NCBI GenBank assembly: GCA_039881145.1
Contig: JAYKKI010000088.1
Location: forward strand, 5,912,001-5,976,000
DNA from: Druceiella hillmani
Lineage: Eukaryota > Arthropoda > Insecta > Lepidoptera > Hepialidae
Reading direction: 5' to 3'
DNA length: 64,000 bases
Shown: positions 1 to 10,969 of the stretch, one piece after another
Numbering within the stretch: the first letter of the stretch is position 1
Layout: the number at the start of each line of letters is the position of its first letter
Program-made: the position numbers and the translations under genes
Notes under the pieces: model-generated
Told to the model about the DNA's origin: nothing
The model's database searches: none
The model's input: only the letters and a program-made list of their open reading frames with translations

Positions 1-518
1 ATAGAAATACATTAAATCATCAAATGCAAAGTCTACCTACCGCCTACGACCTCTACCGCCTACGATGTTTGCTCGCTACGGTGCTTGTGTCTGCCGGTGT
101 TACGATTAAAATGCAAGAGCATTTGAGGATTTCCAAATGAAATCAACTCCCGCTTTTCTATAATACCAACTGAAAAATGCACGTTAATTAGTATATAACG
201 CTATGAACACATTTCTCCAGGTTGAAATTTAACAGCCTGCGCATTTTTTGTTAAGTCGTTCTTGTGTGAAATGGTTTTTTTTCAAACTTTGAAATATGAA
301 TATCATGAACTTCACTAATTTCATTAGACATATCACAGTAAAATGATTTTAATGTTAAACAAATACGTTTTATTTAAAATTTTTACTTTAGTTCGCTTAA
401 AAAAGATAACTGAAAAATAATTTAAAAAAGCCAATTGACATTTAAATGTAACAGGAGGCACTTTCCTCTAAACCCGGAACCCGGATGCTCGGATCATGCA
501 TAAATATATATTTGAAAA

Positions 519-627
519 GAGCGATTATAATGAAAATAAAGTTTAAGCAACAAACATAAGTTTAATTGAATCTGACCTCTCGTCGAAAGCGGCTCGCGTC
601 CATTGTTCGGTTGCCTGTCTCTGGGAA
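519..627 (+). repeat. Conserved ~110-bp core, copy 1 of 5 (plus orientation)
   Basis: Begins GAGCGATTATAATGAAAATA and continues through an AATTGAATCTGACCT word into a GC-richer end (GCGTCC, TTGTT). The same core occurs in plus orientation at 25,387-25,500 and 51,776-51,889, and in minus orientation at 20,500-20,610 and 48,791-48,903. It matches better across these pairs than its flanks do. The function is unknown. Confidence 0.75.
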
Positions 628-1002
628 TGAACAGCGGATCACACAATGACCCTCTCGGCTTGAATCTAAACTATTTGTACGAGGCTGGCCATGCGTCTTT
701 TTCTATATATTTGCTATCTCTCTGTGATGGGTCTATTAATGGAACAATAAGTGTAACATCGATTAAGAACAGTCCCTTGAAAAGTGTTATGTAGCGGGAC
801 GGGATGCTTTTTAATTTCGTGTGACGCAAAAAAAAAATAATTCTAGCCAAAAACCAAAGTTTTAATTTTGATTAAAAAAAATAACGGTGTATTTAAATTC
901 GAAAAAAAATTTGTGTGTGTCACGATCCGCCACTGGAGTTTACTCCTTAAATATTATTGTCCAAGACATGCACAAAATAGGAAACACTATGTATAAATAT
1001 GA

Positions 1003-1546
1003 ATAACAATGTAAATATAAATAAGAATATAAATATAAATATAAATATAAACATAAATATAAACATAAATATAAACATAAGCATAAACATAAGCATAAGC
1101 ATAAGCATAAGCATAAGCGTAAGCATAAGCATAAGCGTAAGCGTAAGCGTAAGCGTAAGCGTAAGCGTAAGCGTAAGCGTAAGCGTAAGCGTAAGCGTAA
1201 GCGTAAGCGTAAGCGTAAGCGTAAGCGTAAGCGTAAGCGTAAGCGTAAGCGTAAGCGTAAGCGTAAGCGTAAGCGTAAGCGTAAGCGTAAGCGTAAGCGT
1301 AAGCGTAAGCGTAAGCGTAAGCGTAAGCGTAAACGTAAACGTAAACGTAAACGTAAACGTAAACGTAAACGTAAACGTAAACGTAAACGTAAACGTAAAC
1401 GTAAATATAAATATAAATATAAATATAAATATAAATATAAATATAAATATAAATATAAATATAAATATAAATATAAATATAAATATAAATATAAATATAA
1501 ATTTAAATATAAACATAAATATAAACATAAATATAATTATAAATAT
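1003..1546. repeat. Hexanucleotide array, graded from ATATAA through GCGTAA back to ATATAA
   Basis: About 90 units of a 6-bp repeat. The centre (about 1,135-1,328) is nearly pure GCGTAA. The left side steps outward through GCATAA and ACATAA to ATATAA, and the right side through ACGTAA to ATATAA. All steps are C-to-T or G-to-A transitions. The array is open in both directions and gives 197- and 206-residue ORFs of alternating residues (VS, VN, IN; TL, TF, IF). These are products of the repeat and not genes. Confidence 0.95.
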
Positions 1547-1646
1547 CAATAACAATATCAATATCATCTATCAATATGTCTCTTACCGTTAAAGCAGCGT
1601 TCATAAGAAATGCATTAGCTCGGCTGTTTTTTTCGTTCACTTATAC

Positions 1647-2020
1647 TGTGCAATATCCTGAAAGTGCTTTCTATTTATTGGTGAAATAATTTTTAAATTC
1701 GGATGAGTAGTTGCGGAGATTATCTTCTACACCCAAACTTAGTAAATTTAAGTCTTTTATAAAACATTCAGTTTTTTTTAACAGGATAATATGCAACTTA
1801 TGTTCATCCTGAAAGCCTTTATAAATTTTGGTGGAATTTTTGAAATCGGATGAGTATGTGAGTATGTCGGAGATTACCTCTTTTCTACAATATATTAAAT
1901 TTTTTTGAACGGGATAATATACAACCTATGTCCATTCTGAAGGACCTCTTTTAATATTGGTAAAATAGTTTTTGCAATCGGATAAGTAGTTTCGGAGATT
2001 ACTTCCTATATCCAAACTGT
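1647..2020. repeat. Three degenerate tandem units (~130-150 bp) inside the TIR element
   Basis: The motif 'cctgaaag...ttggtgaaat...atcgga.gagta...cggagatta' recurs starting near 1,658, 1,809 and 1,937. The inner phrase (CGGATGAGTAGTTGCGGAGA and relatives) resembles the tail of interspersed repeats I associate with Lepidoptera. That taxon link is recall only, not a search result. Confidence 0.65.
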
Positions 2021-2222
2021 TACACCTTTTTAACGCTCTGAACTTCTGATTTTACTCTTCATAAAATTGCATACTAGGCGCTATGTATGAAAATCGATTT
2101 TTAAGGAGTAAACTCCAATTAACAAAAAAATAATTGTGTGTGCGTTCGTGCGTGTGTGTCTTCATACGCGTGTATTTCTGTCTGACGCCCTACCTTATTA
2201 GGAAATATAATAAGCTGGTAAA

Positions 2223-2717
2223 TCATCATCATCATATATATTAATACGCTAAGGTTAAGATGTTACTCTCCCTTTTTAGAAAAAACCTCACAACTAATCC
2301 ACATAAATTATATATCATTTTATAGATAATTGCTTGCTCTACCGGCATCCAAAACTAAAAAAATTATTATTGCTATTGTTTTTGCAAATTAATTAATTAT
2401 TAAAATTATATACACAAAACAGCAATGCTGCCATCTAACGGCTCAACGTCAATATGATTGACGGTCGGTAAAATTTTTGTTTAATTTCAAATCCACTCAC
2501 GTATAAATAAAGTGGCGCTTTAGCTCAATGCTTTTGATACTTGCGCCTCTATATGTCAATTTTAGTAAAATATTTGTTTGATCTGTCATCTGAGCTTCAT
2601 AATGGAATAAAAACGTAATGCAAAATTAGAAATGAATTGAATACCTGCAATCAATTTTGATTTATTAAATTGAGTTGAATAATTTATAATGCGAAGACTT
2701 CGCACGGGTCACGCTAG
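2223..2717 (+). mobile_element. Non-autonomous Helitron (~495 bp)
   Basis: The element starts with TC (2,223) and ends with CTAG (2,714-2,717). It sits between A (2,222) and T (2,718), the usual Helitron target. Ten bases before the CTAG is the palindrome GCGAAGACTTCGC (2,691-2,703), in the place of the Helitron 3' hairpin. Copy A3 (near 52,265) has the flanks joined with no insert, so the site is supported by an empty allele-like copy. No Rep/helicase coding is present. It would depend on an autonomous Helitron elsewhere. Confidence 0.75.
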
Positions 2718-3999
2718 TATAATAATAATGCTCATAAAATAATGATATTGCAGTACTAATAAAATAATTAAACTGCTCTCTTTACAAATTAATTGAATTA
2801 ATGTAGTCAAACGTCCTCATACTATCATATTTTTGCCGATAAAGCGGGTGATAATATATTCTGATTATGGCAATGTGAAAAGTTTAAACAAATTAATTTT
2901 TGGAAAACCTTATTTTTGATGAAACGATCGATTGTTTTCGATCGATGATTTTTTTTGGATTCATAAGTGATTGAGGACTCCAATATCCACTTGATCTAAC
3001 TTTTATAAACTGTACAGATTTCTCCCCCATTATTTATTATGCACATACTTTTATAACTCGTAAAGAATTCGTTGACAATAACTTTTATTGAATTATTGGC
3101 ATACTTATCTTGGAAAAGAGCTAAAAAAATCTAATGTGTATATTTAAATCTAAAAGGCCATCGCGTGCTTTGCTCTTGATACCAGAAGCTGAGGGTGGCC
3201 ATTGAGAGTTCAAAGGGAGCTTCTACAATAGAGACGTTTACTCTAAACGAAGAAGCCTGGTTCAATAAAACTCTTATACATAAACATAATAATGTAATTT
3301 TGTTCAGCTCCATTGATGATATATTAAGTTTCGGATGAATGACGTGGAATATATGCCCTGTCTCTCCTTATTTTTTTAGTAATGGATTTGAGAAATATAA
3401 AAAATTCTACGCTGATATTTTATTATAATTTTCGGTTAAAATATAACTAGGTTAGCTTAAATTATATGTATCATAACACAAGCACTGATCCAAATACACT
3501 TAGGTAAAACAATATGGAAACCCTATGACAGATCGATGGAAGTTCGAAAATGTTTTACCAGGAAAATTTTAAATTATATCACTTATTCATCTCTGTTGTA
3601 CTTATTGATCAGGTCTTTTTTTGTTTCATACATAATACAACGTCTGATTGTTAACTATTTAGAATTTCTCTTGTAATTTTCAGAAGGCAAAATATGTGAC
3701 GTTTAAATGGTAATACTTAAAGCTATGAATAGCATGCAACTAGAAAGCGTCTTTAATACAGGCGTGAGGAAAATTTTGAATGAAAGTATTATATATACTA
3801 AAATAAAGGTGAATTTAAAATTGACGCGAAATAAGTATAGTTACTTTTCGCGTTGTATAAATCTCATAGGATTTCTTTGATCTGTGTTGAACATGACTGG
3901 AATGATTCATGTTTGTTTCTAGTAAAAGAAAGGTGTGACGGTTAATTATTGGTAACGAGATAATATCCGTAGTTGTTGTCTCTAATTAGCAGGTGATTT

Positions 4000-4480
4000 G
4001 AGTCATTTGTACGGAGTTTCTATGAACATTTTACAGATCCTACTACATGTCATTAGTTACGTAAGCTAATACTCTTAAACTAATGGCGCCTATATATCGG
4101 GTAAAATTTTGCTTTTAATTCCCATATATATGTACAACTATCGTTAGTACTATTTGTAAATTCAACAATATTGTTTAAGTATTAGAGGATAGGAACACGT
4201 AATTTTAACAATAATTCTTAAAATTTCGTAAAAAAACCTTGGAACCCTGTTCAGTTGTACCCTTCAAAAAGGGCTGTACGAATAAGATAAAAATCCCTTC
4301 CTAATATACTTCATTGGAGGCACATTAAAACAAATTTAACGATTGTATTTATTAAATTTATAGGCGTTATAAATATCTGTGACTACTTCAAACTTCAGCT
4401 TTGTAACGGACAAACAGATGAAACATAGAGAAATAATAATGATTCCTGGTTTGTCTAAGGAACTGTAAAGAAATGAAAAT
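4000..4480. other. No gene seen; diverged tail of A1
   Basis: AT-rich sequence with only short chance ORFs. Weak similarity to the end of A2/A3 fades here, and nothing else is recognised. Confidence 0.5.
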
Positions 4481-5580
4481 TATAAAACTGACCTTTCATT
4501 GAGATCAGTATGCCAGAATCAATCATTATTTTTCCGACATCCATTAATTTATAATTCCGTTAATGATAGTTACAAATTACCCTTAACGATTCAAAATTCG
4601 TTATTTTGTCGATAACTTGCTTCTTATTTAGGTTATCATTACCATTTATATATTTGTTGTAGATGGAAATATGATTCTGGTAAAATTCATTTTTAATATA
4701 GGACTTAGTTTTAAAATAGATGTCAATGGATACAATATTGCTACTGTAATGGATGTGACTTCTGTGAAGATGTGACCTCTTGTTAAGCCAGTTGCGATTT
4801 TAAGACTTACTTAAAGTCGGAAAATAAAGAAAATAATATTAATCATTGGAAATCTAGATTCACCCAACTGAAATGACACTGAATCTGAATCCATAAAAAG
4901 GTGTATTCATGTTAATAAGTCAGGGGCTCTAAGGAATCAGTAACAGTGTATCATTCGAGATATACTGCAATTCAATTGATTTTGGAACAAATAATGCTGG
5001 GCTAGGTTTTTCCATATTTATATATTTTAAAAATTTAATGTAGCTGACAAACATACCGCCGTGATTTGGGGGCTTAGAATTATCAATCAACTGTACGCTT
5101 AAACTTGTGAAATAACTTTATGTTTTTAGTATTACCGAATTAGAAACTTTCGAAAGAAACAGTGCAACATAATACAAAAAATATTAAATAGTATGGGGTA
5201 AAGAAACATTTCACTAAGCTAAATGCTGAATGTAGCATAAAATCAACGTTACGCAAGTCGTAAGCCATCAATAAGTTATTTGATATAGAGAAAATTTTCT
5301 GATTCAAAATCCTAAATAAATAAATAAAATTTAAAACGACACATTTTGGCTTTGTGAACTTTCTTTAGATTCACTCATGCACATGTTATCCACGACTAAG
5401 ATACAAAACCTAAGATGTATCATTTCTGGTTTCACAGAATCCGAAATATTGGACTGATTTACATAAAAACGTATTGAAATCATTTTGTACCGATATCCTA
5501 CGTGATTCTACTATTAAAAAAAAATAAACTATTTAAAAAAAATTATCTGTCAAATGCGAGTAATATTCTTGCATCGAGTA
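4480..5580 (+). repeat. Block B fragment (B0), third diverged copy
   Basis: Landmarks match B1 (about 21,340-22,300) and B2 (about 49,430-50,350) in the same order. They include 'gatcagtatg...tcattatttttccgacat', 'ataattccgttaatg', 'agatggaaatatgattctggtaaaattca' and 'aagaaacatttcactaa'. It is the most diverged of the three copies. It has no coding content that I recognise. Confidence 0.65.
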
Positions 5581-6810
5581 TTCCATCTTCAAATTATTAT
5601 GTTTTGGTACGAGTTTATTATAATCTATCTTATAATCGTTTATAATTTTAAAGTATATTTTACAATTTACAATAATATTCAAATAGATTTAAAAATTAAA
5701 TGCAATACGTAAAAATCCGAAAAAATATGATTTAGCATTCCAGGTGCGGACTCAACGAATTGTTGTACCTCCCACTTACACGCACTTGACGTTTCACTGT
5801 CCGCAGACTGCAGATACAGGTCACAGTCAGATGTTGAACGTCAAAAACTTATAGCTATCGAAGGCGGCTATAGTTCGACAATTCAATAATCATTAAGTAA
5901 TATAATAATAGTTTGTTTTTAAAATACGAACAACGATGGTTTAAGTTTAACTTTGAATTGGTTGTCCTGAACAATCAATTCAAAGTTAAACTTAAACCAA
6001 CATTTAGAATGATTGCCCTAATTTTTTTTAAATTTTGGGTAAAGTAGTAGCAGTTCTTATATTATTTACATTTAAGTGGTTTTAGAAATAGAGGGACGGG
6101 GTGACGTTATTTTGTGAAAATTTTTAGCAAAAGACTTATTGAAATTCTGAAATCAATAGTGTTAGTATCCATACCTGTAACCTTTAAATTCACAACCCAT
6201 ATGATGCAAGAAATTATTAAAAAATGCTTCAATTGCTTTTTTTAAAACCTCCATGTAAATATTCTCGAGTTAATCTCTAAAGTCTCTGAAAACTGGTGTG
6301 ATCTATGGGGAGACAGATACGTAATTGACTTTATAAAAGTTACATTTTTCATTCTATGGTGTAATTGAAAATTAATAAATAAAAAGAAATTTTGAAACTT
6401 TTATTGTATATTAAAATTTACGATTCTAGTATTATTAGTGAATTCGATACATTTTAACCTATTGCTATTGTTTATTGGTAAATCATATCCTAAATAAAAT
6501 CAGGATCTAGCGTCTTATGAAGAAAAATGATTAAAAATATCATATTTTAATCGCTTCATGTTTTCTGTGTACATATTACACGTTTTCAATTAAAAAACCG
6601 TTTCGATGATGATGCTAGTATTTTAGATCTGATGGAAGGTTTTGGTAAAAATATGTTTGAATAAACAATTGAAGAGAGAAATATAAACGTATTTTCTCTT
6701 ATTTTCCTGATGTGTGGGGAATCCGCACTCAAGTAATTGAATATGATCTCACCATTGGAATACTTGTGCAACTAGGTCATAGCGATTATGCAAGACATAT
6801 AGATGTTGGG
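5580..6810. other. Unshared stretch with a GC-richer patch and a hairpin
   Basis: No gene is recognised. Bases 5,740-5,880 are clearly less AT-rich than their surroundings and include CACTTGACGTTTCACTGTCC. The strong hairpin at 5,937-5,999 lies just after. ORFs here are short and look like chance. Confidence 0.5.
5937..5999. repeat. Perfect 24-bp inverted repeat (hairpin)
   Basis: Bases 5,937-5,960 are the exact reverse complement of 5,976-5,999. The 15-base spacer can add a further 4-bp stem (TTGT/ACAA) around a 5-base loop. The size resembles a short-RNA hairpin precursor, but a non-functional palindrome fits as well. No homologous copy was found to compare. Confidence 0.85.
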
Positions 6811-6813
6811 TAT

Positions 6814-7060
6814 TCTCTTTTACGGATGTTTTTTTCTAATTTAATGGTTTAATAAGTGCCAGTAAAGACTATATGGAGATTTTGTATACCCTTATTACGC
6901 TCAGCATAATTATATTTAACTAATTCATAGTAATAGTCTCTTTTACGAATGTTTTTTTTTCTAATTGAATGGTTTAATAAGTGACATTAAAGACTATATG
7001 GAGCTTTTGTATACTCTTATTACGCTCAACATAAATGTATTTAACTAATTCATAGTAATA
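6814..7060. repeat. 123-bp tandem duplication (two units)
   Basis: Unit 1 (6,814-6,936) and unit 2 (6,937-7,060) both start TCTCTTTTACG and both contain GACTATATGGAG and TTCATAGTAATAGT. About ten or more differences separate them, so the duplication is not very recent. Confidence 0.9.
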
Positions 7061-7218
7061 GTTTAGGATGGTTATCATATTTTTTTATAATTAAACTTTG
7101 AGTCGCTATTTTTGACCATGGTCTTAAAAGCTTCCATCGGCTTAAAAGTTTAAATAAAAACCGCTGTTTAGCGGAATTGTGTTTTTAAATGTAATAAAGT
7201 TCAAATTTTGCATTATCA

Positions 7219-7665
7219 GTTTATACCAGGGTTACCCATCTATTTTTTTGGTGAGGCTCCCTGGACTACAAAATTATATGTTCAAGCCCACCCTTTACTT
7301 TTTCATGCCCACCCCTTTGATTTAGTAAATTAAATAAAAATGGTAACTGAAGTTTGTAAATACACAAACTTACCTTTTAACAGTGAGACACAATAATTTT
7401 ACACACTCAAACTTATTTTTCAACAAAAAATGTACCCCGAAACGTCAAATTTTTCGCAAGTTTGTGGTAATAATAGTGAATATGATATTTAATTTCATTA
7501 ATTTTATGCATGTAAATAAAACATTACATTGTAATGTTATTTGTTAAGATTGTATATTTTTTTGTTTTTTCTTTCTAAAATGCAAACGCTTTCTGCCCCC
7601 CTTGACATCTCTCTATGCCCCCCTTGGGAGGCGCGCCCCCTTGGTTGGGAACTCCTGGTCTATAC
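7219..7665. mobile_element. hAT-type MITE with 8-bp target-site duplication
   Basis: The element spans 7,227-7,657. Its left end reads CAGGGTTACCCATC, and its right end, reverse-complemented, reads CAGGAGTTCCCAACC, matching the CAG.GGTTC.CAACC pattern of many hAT termini. The flanks are GTTTATAC (7,219-7,226) and GTCTATAC (7,658-7,665), an 8-bp duplication with one mismatch. The right sub-terminal region is rich in C runs and GGGAGGCGCGCC. At 431 bp with no transposase, it is non-autonomous. Confidence 0.78.
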
Positions 7666-8740
7666 AGTTAAATAAGTATGACGCAAGTATATCTGCACAT
7701 TGAAGATATTTTCATAAAAACTAAAAGGATGTGTTATAAAAATATTTCTGAGCATAATACGAACTGTTTCAGAAATTTTGCCTTTTTATCTACATGTTCG
7801 ATCATCATGCAAACTCTATTAATTTTAATGTCCAAAAAAATCTAAATTCTATTAATTAATTTTAACGGAATCTTGGACTGTTTTACAGTAATAATTTTGG
7901 ATTCAAACTTATAATAGTTTTTATCTTACTTAAAATATGATTTAAGTGAAAACTTTTTCTGGGATTAATTGAAAATTTGTTTATTCAAATTATTCATCGC
8001 GCGAAACCAGAAAGATTTTTGCGTGGATTTTGAATTCAGCACAAAAATTAACTAAATGTGAAAATTATTTTACAAAGTTATCATTTAGAAAGGTATAGAA
8101 TCTGAGATATTTCCTAATTTGCGGGTAAGAATTTTATGGGTATTTCTACAAATGCAAAAGATTTTTATTATTTGAAGTTTGTAACGAAGTTTTTAGGTAT
8201 ATAATTTAAAATGTAACATAATTTTAAAAGGTTATTATAAGAATAAGACGTCCTGTCTTTCGATGTACTTAATAGTAAGTCTAAATTTTTATTTTAGCTA
8301 CCTTTAAATCAATATTCTAGCTACTGTAAAAAAAGGGCTGAATATTTTTCGAGACGGATAATTCTCCTTATGTGTTTAGCCTACATTATTTGCGAATACA
8401 AGCAAAATCATGATGACAGGGAATTACAAACCAAACGAAACAATTTTATTGAGAGCATCGGTGGAAGATATGCTGGGCAATATAAATACAGAGTGAAAAA
8501 TAATATTGACATTGTGAAAATTTAATTGAAATACTACGTACTTTTAAACACGTAAACTTCAATATGTGTGCAAAGATAGGTTCCTTTTTCTAGGGATAAT
8601 TCCTTATAGTGTTTTATTGATACTTAGCAGATATATTATTATTTACCATTAAATCCTTTGCATTGGTTTTTTTCAATTTACCCCAAAATTGTATAAGCTA
8701 ATATATTCTAAATTATGTACTGCCATGCGCGTAAAATAGT
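7666..8740. other. No gene seen
   Basis: AT-rich sequence with short, unrecognised ORFs only and no partner elsewhere in the window that I could find. Confidence 0.5.
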
Positions 8741-9044
8741 ATTATGTTAAAGAATAAAATAAACTTAATCACTCCTTACGAAAAAGGTACCTATATTGAA
8801 AGGGGAATGTCCGTCTACACTATTAAAGTGTTAAATGGACCTTTATGTTATGAAAGGATTTGTTGCCTATATTATTGTAATAATAATATAAATACGAATA
8901 ACTTGACCTTTATAAATTAAATGTTATCGACGAAAAAAGGCGTAAAAAAATTAATCGCGTTCAATTCAGTACACGTGACTGAAGTGAAACTTCTTTGGCT
9001 CTCTAAACCTCGATTTGTAAGTATATGGTAAGGTATAAAACAGC

Positions 9045-9069
9045 GGAGAGAGAGAGAGAGAGGGAGAGA
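9045..9069. repeat. (GA)n microsatellite
   Basis: A short GA tract with a GG interruption. The homologous tract in C2 lies at about 42,782-42,822, so it is older than the duplication. Confidence 0.95.
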
Positions 9070-9335
9070 ATGTTCCAATTATAAGTCCATGGATTGTAAT
9101 CAAGGTAAACATCTAATAAAATCATACCACAAATTTACATAGACAATTGTCAATTAAAGAAAACAGTCGTGATGCCAGCATCAGAATATGGCTAAATGCG
9201 GCTGAAGGAAGTTGGGATATATTACTCCCGTTGCAACTTATATTGGCGACACCTATGTGATTCATTCTTTATTTATATACAGATTAAATATATCATTTGT
9301 TAGTCTTATAATGAATGAAGTACACGCCAAATTAG

Positions 9336-9337
<2 letters not shown>

Positions 9338-9395
<58 letters not shown>
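9338..9395. repeat. (TA)n microsatellite, ~29 units
   Basis: A pure TA run. The homologous part of C2 (near 42,985-43,010) has only a few TA steps, so the long tract formed in C1 after the duplication. Confidence 0.97.
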
Positions 9396-9398
<3 letters not shown>

Positions 9399-10969
9399 CA
9401 TCTATTACTATCGGTCGCACTTAGCTAAAGTATTTATACTTTTTGCTGCTTGCGATAGATTCATTATATCCAGACGTTATAGCCAAATGTTCTGGGAAGA
9501 AGTTTTTTTTGTATTCACCTATTGATTCAAGATGGCTTCCCTTATTTTCACAGTACAAAGTCTCCATTTATTCTTACCGTTTTATTTTAAAGATTTTAGG
9601 AGGAGAGAGAAGACGTATATTTCCAAGTAGTTTTTTAGCCATTTTCTTCCCGGGGTATGGTAAATTAAATGCGAATCTAAAATGAACTTTTACGTTATGT
9701 ACTTTTTTTAATAGCTACATGGGGTAAACAATAGAATATAATAAATATATATATTGCATATAAATAGAAGGTCCACCGTATCTTGCGTCCATTCTCGTTT
9801 GAAAAGAATGCAGGGAAAGAAAACTTTAATCAGAGGTGCTCGACTCGAGTTTAAATTTTATTCATATTTCGTGCTGAATAAATGAAACTTGAAATTAAAA
9901 CCAAGAAATGACAAATGTGTTTTTCTAATAAAAATTAATAAATGACTTACAAAAAAAGAGTATGATTTTCAAGTAAAAATGAATAATGAAATGAATGAGA
10001 TGCTAATTGAAACCTAACGCGAGCATATTGCGAAAAAAAATCAAGATAGCGTACGAGTAAAAAGAATAGAAGGAATGAAACTTGTGGTCTAGATAGATGA
10101 AAATATCTAACCATAGACCTGCTCATGTCTTTGCTAATGATGGAATTAAGATTTGAATATTGATACTTTCTTCAAGGTGAATGTGTAAAAAATTTAAAAA
10201 AATATTCCCATGATTTACAACATAGTTTTGGAAGATCTTTTTAAACGTTTTAAATAGAATGAACTAAAATGTAAAGGGAACAAGGTACTTATTAAGATAA
10301 AGGAAATCAGCACAAACTCCACAGATCCATTATTCACCATTAAAGAGATTCTTTGTTCACTTCTCTCTTTATCATCCGATCCTAATCTATCATCGGTAAA
10401 CAAGTACCATTGTTCCAAGCAATATGTTCTGTCAGATTTATTAAATCGTCGGTAAAATATCAATACAACATTTGCAGGAGACTGACGGACAAAAAGAAAG
10501 TTAAATAAAACTTTTCAAAATTGGGTAACTCCCAACAATAGTAACATATGTATAAAACTATACTATCAGTTTTTTAACCGATTCAATTTTTTTTTTCTCA
10601 GAACGGTTATGTCTGTACCCAACTATTGCGATTGAAGAACTATGAGATACCTAGAAGTTCAAATGTTTTTCCTCGCAGTTCTGCCAATCATCGTCTGATT
10701 CCAAACTTCAAACGAGTATTGTATATTAAAATTAACTGTCAAAGGTGCATTTGAGAATTGATGGATCCATCCTTTAGACACTAATTTTTTTTTAAATTTT
10801 ATTCTAAGCACACAAAAAAACGCTGTTTCACTAAACTACCTTAAAAACTACCTTATTTTTTAATGATTAATATTTCGTTAAATTTTTAGTTTATAGCGCA
10901 TGCAAATTACCACTGAATAATTTTGACGTGGAATAACATTTTAAGTTTGGAAACCGGGAGCCAAGTTTA

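Larger units (their letters stand above)
934..2117. mobile_element. Unclassified element with perfect 18-bp terminal inverted repeats
   Basis: Bases 934-951 read TGGAGTTTACTCCTTAAA and 2,100-2,117 are their exact reverse complement. The segment is absent from the homologous point in copy A3 (near 52,190), where the flanks run together, so it is an insertion. The flanks hold a diverged direct repeat (about 902-919 and 2,125-2,141, both A-rich then TTGTGTGTG) that may be the target-site duplication, or a longer one that includes the CACGATCCGCCAC stretch left of the repeat. Inside lie a hexanucleotide array and three degenerate tandem units. There is no transposase ORF. It could be a MITE-like element or a foldback element. 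Confidence 0.6.
1..4000 (+). repeat. Block A, copy 1 (A1), left end cut by the window
   Basis: This is the first of three copies of block A; the others are at 24,950-29,480 and 51,170-54,760. Shared landmarks run in the same order: the run of 'cctac' motifs at the left end, the conserved core at 519-627, the 'gcgtgcg/catacgcgtgt' stretch near 2,150, and the 'tagcatgcaacta' stretch near 3,730. A1 is longer than the others because it carries a TIR element and a Helitron. No coding gene is recognised. The block is an old duplicated non-coding segment. Confidence 0.8.

Noticed and set aside
1003..1546. Telomere-like hexamer repeat
   Set aside because: The unit GCGTAA (TTACGC on the other strand) is not the insect TTAGG type and lies inside a TIR element.
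947..1592. Two long overlapping ORFs (206 and 197 residues) on opposite strands
   Set aside because: They are produced by the hexanucleotide array, where no stop can occur in those phases. The two-residue repeats have no protein sense.
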